A program made the translations under genes and the position numbers. Of a stretch of 52,856 nucleotides of DNA, positions 43,430 to 52,750 are shown in pieces. The first letter of the stretch is position 1, and every line of letters begins with the position of its first letter. The notes under the pieces are model-generated. The model made no database searches. It was not told the origin of the DNA and was given only the letters and a program-made list of their open reading frames with translations. The stretch is from an uncultured bacterium (GTDB taxonomy: Bacteria > Bacillota_I > Bacilli_A > RFN20 > CAG-826): assembly GCA_949299335.1 (NCBI GenBank), contig CASGAD010000014.1, positions 130,330 through 183,185 on the forward strand, in the 5' to 3' direction.

Positions 43430-44179
43430 CTAACTATTAGGAACAATTTTTACTTGAACATCAAATTTAATTCCACAATTAGGATCAGCGCTAATCTCTC
43501 TTTCCATAGTATCATAAACATCTTTACTGGTTGGCTTTTTATTATCTTTAAATTTAAGCATTTTGTTAGTAAACTCAGTTGTAGAAACATCGAAATTCCA
43601 GTTATTATTTTCTTCTACACTATTCAAAGTACATTCAATTTTATTGCTGTTACCACTAGCGAATTGAAATTGACCTATAGAAGTTGAAAAAGCTGAATCT
43701 GGCATCGCTGGTCCTTCCGCAGCAGCTGTCTTATTGAATTCTATGTAATCAGCAACTTTGCCTACAATTTCAACACTAAAAGCAACAGAAACAGTGTAAT
43801 CAGCACCTATAAAAGAATCATAATCCTCAATATCATATGTGAATCCTATCTTACCTAAGTCGCTCTTGCTACTTGTTTCAATAAAAGATATGCCTTTAGT
43901 AACGTCACTTGCATTTGCAACAGTTCCTTGATCTAATTGAAGTTCTATGACTGTCATTGGCGTTGTGAACGTAAAACTTTGTTTATCCTCTGAAGCACCA
44001 ACAGTATAATACGCTGATAATTCTCCAAACTCAGCTCCATCTGTTATAGAAACACCAATTTTACCAGATTGAGCAGAACCAGTTAATGTTCCAAAATACC
44101 AAGCAGAGAAACCTGATCCAACGACTGTTGCGGCAGCAACTACAGGAAGTACGGCTGCCAAAATTTTTCTTTTTAACAT
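43430..44179 (-). CDS. TasA-like exported protein A with SipW-type signal motif
   Basis: A 249-residue protein. A basic start (MLKRK) and a hydrophobic stretch lead to VVGSGFSAWYFG, followed by SGKIGVSITDGAEFG. This is the typical start of SipW-dependent matrix proteins (TasA/camelysin group), which have GG-x-W-A-x-F at this spot. The mature part is beta-rich, with few Cys and many Asp, Ser and Thr. AGGGGA precedes the ATG. First gene of the operon, and so probably the most expressed; likely the major fibre subunit (inference). Confidence 0.78.
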   Translation of the reverse strand: MLKRKILAAVLPVVAAATVVGSGFSAWYFGTLTGSAQSGKIGVSITDGAEFGELSAYYTVGASEDKQSFTFTTPMTVIELQLDQGTVANASDVTKGISFIETSSKSDLGKIGFTYDIEDYDSFIGADYTVSVAFSVEIVGKVADYIEFNKTAAAEGPAMPDSAFSTSIGQFQFASGNSNKIECTLNSVEENNNWNFDVSTTEFTNKMLKFKDNKKPTSKDVYDTMEREISADPNCGIKFDVQVKIVPNS

Positions 44180-44326
44180 ATTAATCCCCTTTAATTGTAT
44201 TAAAAAAATCTTTTTACAAAATTATTTTAAATAAAAATCAAATTAATTCAAAGAATAATTAAGTGTTATCTATTAAGATAAAAATGACAATTTTAGGCAT
44301 TTCATCGGAAAAATTAAACTTTACAA

Positions 44327-44363
44327 TAAGGTTTTGTAAGGTTTTTTGATAGACATTAAGGTT
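44327..44363 (-). promoter_or_regulatory. Phased TAAGGTT direct repeats upstream of the fibre operon
   Basis: TAAGGTT occurs exactly at 44327, 44337 and 44357 (plus-strand reading), spaced 10 and 20 bases, on one helical face. It lies about 150-185 bases upstream of the fibre operon's first ATG, in a 395-base gene-free region that otherwise shows only AT-rich sequence. Such an array suits a dimeric or oligomeric regulator. A weak promoter candidate (TTGAAT, 16 bases, TAAAAT) lies further downstream. Confidence 0.5.
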
Positions 44364-44575
44364 ATTTTGTCTATTTTGCGCATTTTTACAATATTTATTT
44401 TTTGATATTTATTTCAAATTATGATATTACAAAAATCTATCAATTTATTAGAAAAACTTATCGTTTCGTTAAAAACCATACAAAGCTTAATTTTCTTTTA
44501 GTAATGAATTGAATCTTTATTAATTCAATGAAATTTCTTAAAATATTGGTAATTATATGTTCTTTAGGAGAAAAT

Positions 44576-45034
44576 ATGGCACCAAAAATATATAGGACAA
44601 CCTTAATTTTATTACTACTTTCTTTAATAGGAATAAGTATATATTTTATAGTAGATATATTTAAAGTAGATACTACTGGACAATACTTCTTAAATGTCAT
44701 TGCTCTAGTTGTTTTAATAGTATTTTCAATAATAGAAATATTCTTTTTAACTAAAGGCTTCTTTAAAGATGATATCATCATTCGTCCTATAGTATATGAA
44801 GGTGAAAAAATAAATAAAGGTCCATTTATTATTAATAATGTATTATTAGTTATATCATTAGCTTTAGTTATAACTTTATCTACTTTATGTGCCTTAAAAA
44901 TAGGAGATAAACAATATTCTTTCTATGTATTAATTAGTATATTTAGTTTACTTTTAATTAATGATATATATTACGATTTATATATTGTTGTAAAGCGAAT
45001 TAAAGACAAAGACATATATAAATTAATGAAGTAA
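44576..45034 (+). CDS. Four-helix membrane protein, unknown
   Basis: A 152-residue protein with four membrane helices, in two pairs separated by a soluble segment (KDDIIIRPIVYEGEKINKG). No recognised family. I place the start at the ATG at 44576, because AGGAG lies 5 bases upstream. An ATG at 44528 would add 16 residues before that ribosome site. It is the only plus-strand gene in this region and ends at a bidirectional terminator shared with the starch locus. Confidence 0.72.
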   Translation: MAPKIYRTTLILLLLSLIGISIYFIVDIFKVDTTGQYFLNVIALVVLIVFSIIEIFFLTKGFFKDDIIIRPIVYEGEKINKGPFIINNVLLVISLALVITLSTLCALKIGDKQYSFYVLISIFSLLLINDIYYDLYIVVKRIKDKDIYKLMK

Positions 45035-45041
45035 CTACTAA

Positions 45042-45066
45042 AAATGACCCTGAATAAGGGTCATTT
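45042..45066. terminator. Bidirectional intrinsic terminator
   Basis: A perfect stem (AAATGACCC / GGGTCATTT), with T-rich tails on both strands. It lies between the convergent ends of the four-helix membrane gene and the starch-binding lipoprotein. Confidence 0.88.
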
Positions 45067-45087
45067 ATTTAGTTTAGTCATTAATTT

Positions 45088-46866
45088 TTAGTTATTGTAG
45101 GTACTCCATTCACCTGCATATACTTTGTTATTAATAACAGTATTATTTAAGATATAGAAATTATTCTCTTTACCGACAAAATCACTAAATTTAAGATCTT
45201 GAGTTTGACCAACTATATTATCTGACCAGCCAATTGAGAATATGATTGTGTCATATAAACTTGGATCGACACCTTCTATTTTCCAAATAGTTGTATTAGT
45301 AGCTTCATCATATGAAACTTTTGTCATCGCTTCACCAGGCCAAGAAGCACTATTACTACCATCATTTGAATTAAACATGTAAGCAAAAGCTCCTGGTCCC
45401 CATTCTTCTAATTCAGAAATAGTTTTAAAGTAAAGAGTGTACTTTTCAACTGTTCCTTCTTTAAAAGTAACTTCAATTTCATAAGTTTCGCCTTTAACAG
45501 TATCAATAGTTCTAGTAGTTGAGTCAACTACTTCTCCATTAATCTTAATAGTATCGACTACATAGCCTTCATTAGGAGTGATTGTAAAGCTAATAGTTGA
45601 ATCAGCAAAAGCTAAACCATTTAATTTAACTTCACCTTTAGTATCATCATAAGTAAAGTTAACTTCGCATAAATCTCTAGTTATATCTGTTAATTCGATT
45701 TTACTCCAAGTGACTTGAGCATAGTTACCATCTCCACTCCATTTAGCTTCATCAGAAAGAGTTGCGAAATTATTTTCCTTACTTATAGCTAAAATATCAG
45801 TTCTAGCACCCCAATCAGTTGTTCCATCACTAGAAGTACGAATAAATTGCACATAATATACTTCATTTAAGTCAACTTCATAACTCCAATAGTTACATTC
45901 TTGATAATAACCTGGGTTATCAAGATAATTCATGCTTTCACCTAAATAATTAGTAGTGTCTATTGCAGTAGTAATTATATTTTTCTCTTCATCGTATAAA
46001 ATGATACTAGTTGAAGCACCGCTATCATTCCACCATTTACTATCTTTAAAGTAAATTGTTTTCTTATTTTCTTCAGGAACTATAGACTTTTTAAATAAAA
46101 CAGTGACTTTATTTTCGCCTTTAACAAGATTAAATTTCTTACTATCAGTAATATCTACATCATTATGTTTAAGCCATTCTAATTCATATCCTTCATCAGG
46201 AGTTACAGTGATAATAACTTCATCACCAACATTACCACTAGTTTTACTAGCACTAATAGTACCATGTTCAGCTTGTGTTAAAGTGACTGTACCAGTTTCA
46301 ACAGGAACTTGCACAACTTTAAAAGCTACTGTGACTTTATTTTCACCTTTAACTAGATTAAATTTTTTAGTTGATGTGATATCGATATTATTATGTTTTA
46401 AATAGTCTAATTCATAACCGCTATCAGGTGTAACTGTTATAGTGATTTCATCACCAACATTACCACTAGTTTTACTAGCACTAATAGTACCATGTTCACC
46501 TTGAACCAATGTAACTGTTCCAGTTTCAACAGGTGTACTAACTTCTTTAAAAGTGACTTCTACAGTGTTTGTGCCTTCCTTAGGCTTAAATTCTCTAGTA
46601 GTATTTTCTACACTAGTACCATTAATTTTAATTGTATCTACTTCGTAATTTTCTTTAGGGGTAATCGTTAAAGTTACTTTATCTCCAACACTCCCGCTAG
46701 TTTCGCTAGCCGTAACTGTACCTTTTGTACTATCAAAATTTAATGTTACAGTAAACTTTGTTTCAGTTGTTTGATCAGTACTATCACCACAACTTGACAA
46801 AGTTGTACCAACTAATGTACCAAAAAATACTAAGCTACTAACTAGAAATATTTTTCCTTTTTTCAT
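45088..46866 (-). CDS. Starch-binding lipoprotein with InlB-like repeats and CBM26-type modules
   Basis: A 592-residue lipoprotein (TTLSSC, Cys 26). Three tandem beta-repeats of about 76 residues follow (residues about 34-270, each with GTISASKTSGNVGDEI-type and GYELDYLK-type blocks), as in divergent InlB B-repeats. A first carbohydrate-binding-like module has YFKDSKWWNDSGA and RTSSDGTTDWGARTDI. A fourth repeat and a C-terminal CBM26-like module (about 470-592) follow, with SWPGEAMTKVSYDE and GWSDNIVGQTQDLKF. CBM26 binds starch. Repeats 2 and 3 are nearly identical at DNA level. AAAGGAAA precedes the ATG. It is probably a surface starch receptor serving the pullulanase upstream. Confidence 0.85.
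   Translation of the reverse strand: MKKGKIFLVSSLVFFGTLVGTTLSSCGDSTDQTTETKFTVTLNFDSTKGTVTASETSGSVGDKVTLTITPKENYEVDTIKINGTSVENTTREFKPKEGTNTVEVTFKEVSTPVETGTVTLVQGEHGTISASKTSGNVGDEITITVTPDSGYELDYLKHNNIDITSTKKFNLVKGENKVTVAFKVVQVPVETGTVTLTQAEHGTISASKTSGNVGDEVIITVTPDEGYELEWLKHNDVDITDSKKFNLVKGENKVTVLFKKSIVPEENKKTIYFKDSKWWNDSGASTSIILYDEEKNIITTAIDTTNYLGESMNYLDNPGYYQECNYWSYEVDLNEVYYVQFIRTSSDGTTDWGARTDILAISKENNFATLSDEAKWSGDGNYAQVTWSKIELTDITRDLCEVNFTYDDTKGEVKLNGLAFADSTISFTITPNEGYVVDTIKINGEVVDSTTRTIDTVKGETYEIEVTFKEGTVEKYTLYFKTISELEEWGPGAFAYMFNSNDGSNSASWPGEAMTKVSYDEATNTTIWKIEGVDPSLYDTIIFSIGWSDNIVGQTQDLKFSDFVGKENNFYILNNTVINNKVYAGEWSTYNN
46219..46498 (-). repeat. 228-bp tandem repeat within the starch-binding lipoprotein gene
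   Basis: A 52-base block is identical at 46219-46270 and 46447-46498, offset by exactly 228 bases (76 codons). Flanking sequence is similar but diverged. This marks a fairly recent in-frame duplication of one InlB-like repeat. Confidence 0.85.
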
Positions 46867-46877
46867 TATTTTCCTTT

Positions 46878-47671
46878 CTATATTTCTCTAAATTTTTTAT
46901 TAACTAATTCGTTATAAATCGCGAAAATCACAATTATAACGCTAAACTAGAAATACAAAATAAGCCATAAGGAGATTGTAAATATAAGGTTACATAGCCT
47001 ATATATTTACAACTTCCTACAACTTTTCCCTTAACGTCTTTAAAGTTAATCAATCCATCATTACTGTTTTTAGCATCTCCTTGAGTAATTACTTAGTATG
47101 TTGTATTTTTCTCCACTTTTCTATTACTCTATGACAAACTAATGTTTCTCCATTAAAGTAAGTGACTACATCATTAACTTCTACTTCATTAAATGATTCA
47201 TATTCTTTAGTAAGTATAATATCTCCTTTAGCATATTGATTTGTGATTCCTTCAAGTCTAGTTTCATTACTAGCGTCTACATAGGACATTGATTGACTTG
47301 AAATAACACTTAATCTATAACCATCAATAGAAACGTTATAATTACTAAATTTATCAGCAAAACTAAAAACTTCTATTATTAATTAATTTTGAAGAGTCTG
47401 TTAAAGTTAAAGTATGATTAATTTATCTAGTTACTTCATTACTTGCACTCCAATCAATATTAAGTTGCCTAAATTGATATGATGAAGTAGCTAAATCAGT
47501 AATTGGAGAAACATTTTATATCTTCACCCCGTTTTAAAACTAATGCGCCATCAGTGGTAACAGTTCCTGTTTGATTTGCTTCTTTAAAAATGAAACTAGA
47601 CGCAGTTGCTGCTCCACCTAAAGCCGATACGGCGGCTATGGATAAAAAGAGCTCTTCATACTAAACTTCAT
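46878..47671 (-). pseudogene. Decayed fibre-protein plus SipW-like signal peptidase module
   Basis: The reading begins at ATG 47671 behind AAAGGAA. By changing frame one recovers SIAAVSALGGAATASSFIF and TVTTDGALVLKRGED (an exported-protein start), then a short middle with in-frame TAG/TAA stops. A truncated S26 peptidase follows, with ISSQSMSYVD (Ser), LVCHRVIEKW (ER-type His), VITQGDAKNSNDG (Asp) and a C-terminal helix (VIIVIFAIYNELV). At least four frameshifts and two stops interrupt it, and the peptidase N-terminal helix is missing. The longest intact piece is 66 codons (47089-47289). It lies between the two starch-binding lipoprotein genes. Confidence 0.85.
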
Positions 47672-47731
47672 ATTATGTTTATTCCTTTCTAATCTATTTA
47701 CGACTTCCCTATAAGTCGATAGAAGTTAAAT

Positions 47732-48925
47732 TTAAGCCTCGTAAGCACTCCAAGTGACAGAGTCTTTGTCAACCTTGGAGTCGCTATTTAATCTAGCAAT
47801 AATTGAGGCATCTTTGCCATAAGTTGTAGGAACTTTAATATCTGCGGTTTGATAAGTTGCACTACTTCCATTAACTTTAGCAAAAATACAATTCATATAT
47901 AACGATGTATCAAATTCAATGCTATAAAGAGTATCACTAACTTTAGTCATAGCCTCTCCTGGCCAACTTGTTTTTGGATTTTCACCCCAAATATAGCAAT
48001 AAACTTCTCCACTAATCGCATCCCACCAATCTTTAGTTTCAAAATATAAAGTATATATTCCATTATCTTCAATTACTGGGTCGTTAGTAGGATCATATTT
48101 TCCAACTGTTGCTTCAGCGAATATATGAGGTTCAGTATCACCATACCAGCTTTCTACATCAGTTAAAATATACATATCGTTTGGTGCTTCAGGGACATCT
48201 AAAATATCGGTTTTAGCTCCCCAGAATGAAGTACAATTTCCATCAGTTCTAATAAATTGGATACTTTCAGCATTATCACCATCGATATCAATATAGAAAT
48301 AATTAAATCCTCCAACAGCGTTATAACTCATGTGAGTCATTTGATCACCTAAAGTGTCATTTTCACTAATTACTTCACCATTTTCATTATAACTAATGAC
48401 ACCTACTCCAGCTTCACCTTGATTCCACCAACTTGCATCTTTAAAGTAAATTCTTAAAGGATTTTCATAAGTTGGTTTATCTTCTCCTGGAACAGGGATA
48501 GGATCTAATTCATCGCTTAACTCTCCATCTGGAAGTATTTCTTCATTTGATGGTCCAATAATATCACTATCACTAGTAATTACTTCTTCATAATACATTG
48601 TAATAGTAAAAGTATTTTCACCTTCTTTTAAAGTAAATGGATATCTATATTTAGTAGTTTCGTCTTCATATAATTTAAATAAGTCGTTTTGAACAACATC
48701 CATTACTCTATAGTTTTTATTTTCTGGAGTAATAGTTAAATATCCTTCATCACCAACTTTTCCAGATTGAATTGATGATGTGACTGTTGCGTGTTCGGTA
48801 GGCAAAATTTTAACTGTACCGGTTTTTTCTTCGTCATTAGGATTTTTTGTTTGATTCGAGCAAGCACTAATCGCTAAAGTTAATAAACTAGCACTAAAAG
48901 CAAAAGCTAATAATCTTTTTTTCAT
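47732..48925 (-). CDS. Starch-binding lipoprotein, paralogue of the 592-residue protein
   Basis: A 397-residue lipoprotein (LAISAC, Cys 22). It has one InlB-like repeat (about 35-110), an acidic Pro-rich linker, then two carbohydrate-binding-like modules. The first has IYFKDASWWNQGEAGVGV and RTDGNCTSFWGAKTDI. The second is CBM26-like, with KTSWPGEAMTKVSDTLYSI. Both correspond block by block to the larger paralogue at 45088-46866. It follows the pullulanase gene by 14 bases, so it shares the operon. GGTGATAG before the ATG is a moderate ribosome site. Likely role: surface starch capture. Confidence 0.85.
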   Translation of the reverse strand: MKKRLLAFAFSASLLTLAISACSNQTKNPNDEEKTGTVKILPTEHATVTSSIQSGKVGDEGYLTITPENKNYRVMDVVQNDLFKLYEDETTKYRYPFTLKEGENTFTITMYYEEVITSDSDIIGPSNEEILPDGELSDELDPIPVPGEDKPTYENPLRIYFKDASWWNQGEAGVGVISYNENGEVISENDTLGDQMTHMSYNAVGGFNYFYIDIDGDNAESIQFIRTDGNCTSFWGAKTDILDVPEAPNDMYILTDVESWYGDTEPHIFAEATVGKYDPTNDPVIEDNGIYTLYFETKDWWDAISGEVYCYIWGENPKTSWPGEAMTKVSDTLYSIEFDTSLYMNCIFAKVNGSSATYQTADIKVPTTYGKDASIIARLNSDSKVDKDSVTWSAYEA

Positions 48926-48939
48926 ACTATCACCTCTTA

Positions 48940-51900
48940 TTAACCTTTAATAATTACTAAAGAATATGGCCCTTTTGCGTCAAATCCATCAATATCACTT
49001 GTGATTTCTGCACTAGAATTATTAAATACAGTTTCGCCTTCGCAATAATAAGTACCCTTATCTTTTCTTGCAGTTAATAGTACATGATATGCACTACCAT
49101 CTTTACCTTTACGATATATAGCTAATTGGCAATCATGTGTATTAGCAGTTTCTACATTGATTGCATCACCACTTTTATAAGTGCGTGTGGAATCATCCCA
49201 AGTAACAATTTCATCACTAAAGGTTAATTCCTTTTTAAGATCTACTAAATCACAATACATATTGTAGTAATCTAATAATTCAGCTTTTCTTGAATAATCA
49301 TAAGCATTAGTTAAATCACTTGATTTATATGAGTTATGGGTAATACGTTTTCCATACATCATGACTTCATCAGGTTGAGTTTCTTCAGCGTATTCAATCT
49401 TTGTTCTAAATAACTCTTCTCCACCATTAATAAAACTAATTCCATTACTCATTAAGACCATACCATTAACTGAAACACTTGCTTTAGCAACTACCTCAAT
49501 ATCAGGTTCGGTAATACCACCATCATCACTTAATGTGTAATTTAATTGATCAAATAAGGTGTAATTATCATGGCATGAAACATAGTTAACATTTTGAAGT
49601 GGATTCCATGGACAACCATCATATCCGTTAGCTCCAAGCATCATTTTTGCAGCTCTATTTCTAACTTCATCATTATCTTCACCTTTAGCGATAAATCCCC
49701 AATATGAACCATTACTCATACTATTATCGCCTTTTAAGGCATCTCTTCCGCCATTATTAAAGCCACCTACATAACCACTACCAATATATTTGGCATCGCT
49801 ATCTATAGCATCTCTACCAGGATATAAATTATTTCCTATATTTTGATTTACTGCACATAACGAACCTTTTAATCTTGGCGCTGCAGCATACCATCCTTCT
49901 CCATAAACTACGATGTCAGGATCAACTTGATATAAAGCATTAGCAACTTGATTCATTGTTTCTAAATCGATTGCTCCCATTAAGTCAAATCTAAATCCTT
50001 TAATTTTATAATGAGTTGCCCAGTGTACGACGCTATCAACAATGAATTTTCTCATCATTGGTGCTTCAGTTTTAACTTCATTCCCACATCCACTAGCATC
50101 ACTATAACTACCATCAGCATTATATCTAAAGTAATACTTAGGCATCAATTTTTCAAAATTTGATGTTGGTGCACTTGAAACGTGATTATAAACAACATCC
50201 ATGATAATACGAGTATGATTTTCATTGGTTGCAAATTTTGTAATTAATTCTCTAAATTCTTTTATTCTAACGTATCCATCACGAGGATCTGTTGAATAAC
50301 TTCCTTCTAAAACATTATAGTTAAGAGGATTATAACCCCAGTTAAACTCACCCAAAGTAGAATAATCTACTATTTGTGCAGTATATTCATCTTCTTGACC
50401 TTCATTATAAGTTACTTCTTTTCTTGCTCTTTCACCATTATCTTGATCAAAGAAAGGAAGTATTTGAATAGCGTTAACTCCATATTCAACTAAGTGATCA
50501 TAACCAGTTTTTACTGTAACTTCTTGACCATCTACATTTGTTGAATAAGTCGTTCCTTCTTCAATAAACCCTTTAAAAGTCCCCTTTAATTCTGGATTTC
50601 CACCCCATGTGTCTGACATAGTTAAATCGCGGATATGAACTTCGCTAATCGCTAATTCTTGAGGTGTAGAGATATCATAATCTTCCACCCCATCCCATTT
50701 TAATGGGACTTCATCATATCCATCTGGAGTAGCTTCTATTGAATCAAAATCAACAACCATTCCTCTTTGTCCATCAACACTTGCGCTATAAGCATAAGGG
50801 TCAACAACTTCGCTAGTTCCTAAAGTGTTATAGACTTTATAGGTATAATATTTTCCACTTAAATCTTCGTTAATAGTATAATTCCAAACAAAGTCATGTG
50901 GATCTAAAGTCATTTCATAAGATCTATAGCTAGAGCATTTAGATTGTTCAAATACATTATTATATGCTGATTCATCTAAAAAGTTAGCATCGTATCCAAC
51001 ATCATAAACCTTTAAAACCATTCTTGAAGCTGTAGGCGCCCATACTTTGAAAGTTGTTTTACTTTCGTTACCATTTTTAATGACTCTACTACCTAAATCA
51101 TCACCATCATACGATAAAGCTAAAAATTCAGGAGTATTATAAAGGTTATCATACCCAACAGTATAAGATGTCACTTTATCTGGTTTATCTTTAAAAGTTA
51201 ACTCTAAAACATATTTACAGTTTATGGTTAATTTATTTTCGAATTTAATAGCGACATTTTGCTTATTAATGTTACTAGCACTAAATAATAAATATTTACT
51301 CTTATTAGTCTCTTGACTTTCAATTGACATACTTAAATAACTACCAGTAAATTTATAAAGTTTTAAATCTGTGATAAAACTTTCTCCATTACCAGTACCA
51401 TCTTTAGTATAAATATTTAACTTTTTATAATCTGAACTAATAAAAGCTGTTTGAACTTGATCTGATTGAGCATCTTCTTTAGTTTTGTATATATCTAGAC
51501 TAGTACCATTAGCTAAAGCGTATAGTTCAAGTACATATTTTCCTTCGTTTTCTCCACTAGTAATAAGTGTAGGAGGATAATCAACATAAGAAATAGGCAC
51601 TTCTACTGATTTACCATCCCAAGTACCAGTAGTTTTAACCATAAAAGAAAAACTATTGGTCTTAATTTTAAACATTTCAAGTGGTGAGAAGGTAAATGAA
51701 TAAGTATAACCATCCTCATCTGCTGTCATATCAAATTCAGTTTCAGGAGCAGCTCCATCACACCAAATCCAAAAACGTTTGCTAAGGTAATCGTTATCAT
51801 CTCGATGGTACCTTAAAGTAATTAAGTCGGGGAAGATATATGTTTCATCTTCATCTTGAGCTTTCATTACACCTGTTTCTTTATTAAATAAAGTTGGAAA

Positions 51901-52017
51901 AGGATCAGTTGTATCTATGATTGTTGTTCCTAACGAATCATCTTTCATATTATAAGCTGAACAACTTGTAACTAATAAAGAACAAGCAATTAGAGCTAAA
52001 CCTCTACTTTTTTTCAT
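48940..52017 (-). CDS. pulA: Type I pullulanase, lipoprotein
   Basis: A GH13 debranching enzyme that hydrolyses alpha-1,6 links in pullulan and branched starch, lipid-anchored outside the cell (LLVTSC, Cys 19). Starch-binding/immunoglobulin-like N-terminal regions are followed by a CBM48-type domain (TFKVWAPTASRMVLKVYD). The GH13 barrel shows FNWGYNPLNY (pullulanase signature), region I MDVVYNHV, region II GFRFDLMGA (nucleophile Asp), region III VYGEGW (acid/base Glu) and region IV YVSCHDN. The total of 1025 aa is normal for multidomain PulA. AGGAG precedes the ATG. It overlaps the upstream lipoprotein gene by 14 bases. Confidence 0.95.
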   Translation of the reverse strand: MKKSRGLALIACSLLVTSCSAYNMKDDSLGTTIIDTTDPFPTLFNKETGVMKAQDEDETYIFPDLITLRYHRDDNDYLSKRFWIWCDGAAPETEFDMTADEDGYTYSFTFSPLEMFKIKTNSFSFMVKTTGTWDGKSVEVPISYVDYPPTLITSGENEGKYVLELYALANGTSLDIYKTKEDAQSDQVQTAFISSDYKKLNIYTKDGTGNGESFITDLKLYKFTGSYLSMSIESQETNKSKYLLFSASNINKQNVAIKFENKLTINCKYVLELTFKDKPDKVTSYTVGYDNLYNTPEFLALSYDGDDLGSRVIKNGNESKTTFKVWAPTASRMVLKVYDVGYDANFLDESAYNNVFEQSKCSSYRSYEMTLDPHDFVWNYTINEDLSGKYYTYKVYNTLGTSEVVDPYAYSASVDGQRGMVVDFDSIEATPDGYDEVPLKWDGVEDYDISTPQELAISEVHIRDLTMSDTWGGNPELKGTFKGFIEEGTTYSTNVDGQEVTVKTGYDHLVEYGVNAIQILPFFDQDNGERARKEVTYNEGQEDEYTAQIVDYSTLGEFNWGYNPLNYNVLEGSYSTDPRDGYVRIKEFRELITKFATNENHTRIIMDVVYNHVSSAPTSNFEKLMPKYYFRYNADGSYSDASGCGNEVKTEAPMMRKFIVDSVVHWATHYKIKGFRFDLMGAIDLETMNQVANALYQVDPDIVVYGEGWYAAAPRLKGSLCAVNQNIGNNLYPGRDAIDSDAKYIGSGYVGGFNNGGRDALKGDNSMSNGSYWGFIAKGEDNDEVRNRAAKMMLGANGYDGCPWNPLQNVNYVSCHDNYTLFDQLNYTLSDDGGITEPDIEVVAKASVSVNGMVLMSNGISFINGGEELFRTKIEYAEETQPDEVMMYGKRITHNSYKSSDLTNAYDYSRKAELLDYYNMYCDLVDLKKELTFSDEIVTWDDSTRTYKSGDAINVETANTHDCQLAIYRKGKDGSAYHVLLTARKDKGTYYCEGETVFNNSSAEITSDIDGFDAKGPYSLVIIKG

Positions 52018-52750
52018 TATTCAACTCCTCTATGTCATAATAAGTATCGAGCTTATCATAAGTTGCTTTTACTATAGTTGTTGCTTCTAAAGTTCCTGGA
52101 AATTCTTTAGTAGAAGTCTCTTGACTTAAAAGCATTCCATAACTATTAACCATAAAAGTATTATTTATTAAAACATCTTCAACTGTATTATCATTAACGA
52201 TTGTAAATGTTAAGGTTTGATTTTCTTCATCAAAATCAAATTCTCTCCAATACATCTTATTAATTTTAATACTATCTCCATAATAGTATCCGTTAGTATA
52301 TATCTCACTAGTTGATTGAGTATAGAAAAAATTTTGAATCAAAGACTTAATTTGATTCTCACTAATTGTTTCAATACTTATTTCTTCATCACTATTTAAG
52401 TATACTTTATATTCATTATTGATTTTATGAATTACTCTTTCTTTATAAGATGGTTCATCTGGATATTCTTCTAATAAAGAGCCACTTCTAGAAGTAATGG
52501 AATGATAATAAATAGAATCATCATCATTTTTATCAAACTCAATTACTTTGGTTTCTTTACCGATTTCTTTTCCATCATCTAATAAAGTAGAAACTTGAGT
52601 TAAACTAGCAATATTTACATTATTTAGTGCTTCAGTTGCACTGAAGGACTCGATGAAAGTGTTAGTCACTTCATCGAATCCATCAGAATAACAACTTGTT
52701 AAAATAAGTAACGGACTAATAATTATTAAAAATTTTGATTCTTTAAGCAT
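52004..52750 (-). CDS. Lipoprotein of unknown function in the starch operon
   Basis: A 248-residue exported protein (LLILTSC, Cys 20). The mature part is acidic and beta-rich, with no recognised domain. The pattern near the end (NSYGMLLSQETSTKEFPG ... IVKATY) resembles the tail of the gene just upstream (YNDEGLLVEEVAETTNFD ... AFKCTY). They are therefore probably tandem paralogues of an outer-surface lipoprotein resembling LolA/LppX-type folds in length and pattern, though I cannot confirm the fold. Its ATG overlaps the upstream stop, and its end overlaps pulA by 14 bases. Confidence 0.75.
   Translation of the reverse strand: MLKESKFLIIISPLLILTSCYSDGFDEVTNTFIESFSATEALNNVNIASLTQVSTLLDDGKEIGKETKVIEFDKNDDDSIYYHSITSRSGSLLEEYPDEPSYKERVIHKINNEYKVYLNSDEEISIETISENQIKSLIQNFFYTQSTSEIYTNGYYYGDSIKINKMYWREFDFDEENQTLTFTIVNDNTVEDVLINNTFMVNSYGMLLSQETSTKEFPGTLEATTIVKATYDKLDTYYDIEELNNEKK

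Noticed and set aside
44458-44781. Minus-strand open frame of 107 codons
   Set aside because: It is antisense to the four-helix membrane gene, which has a proper ribosome site and a shared terminator.
46970-47010. 11-bp inverted repeat TTGTAAATATA / TATATTTACAA as a terminator
   Set aside because: It lies within codons of the decayed signal peptidase and lacks a GC stem and T run; probably chance in AT-rich sequence.
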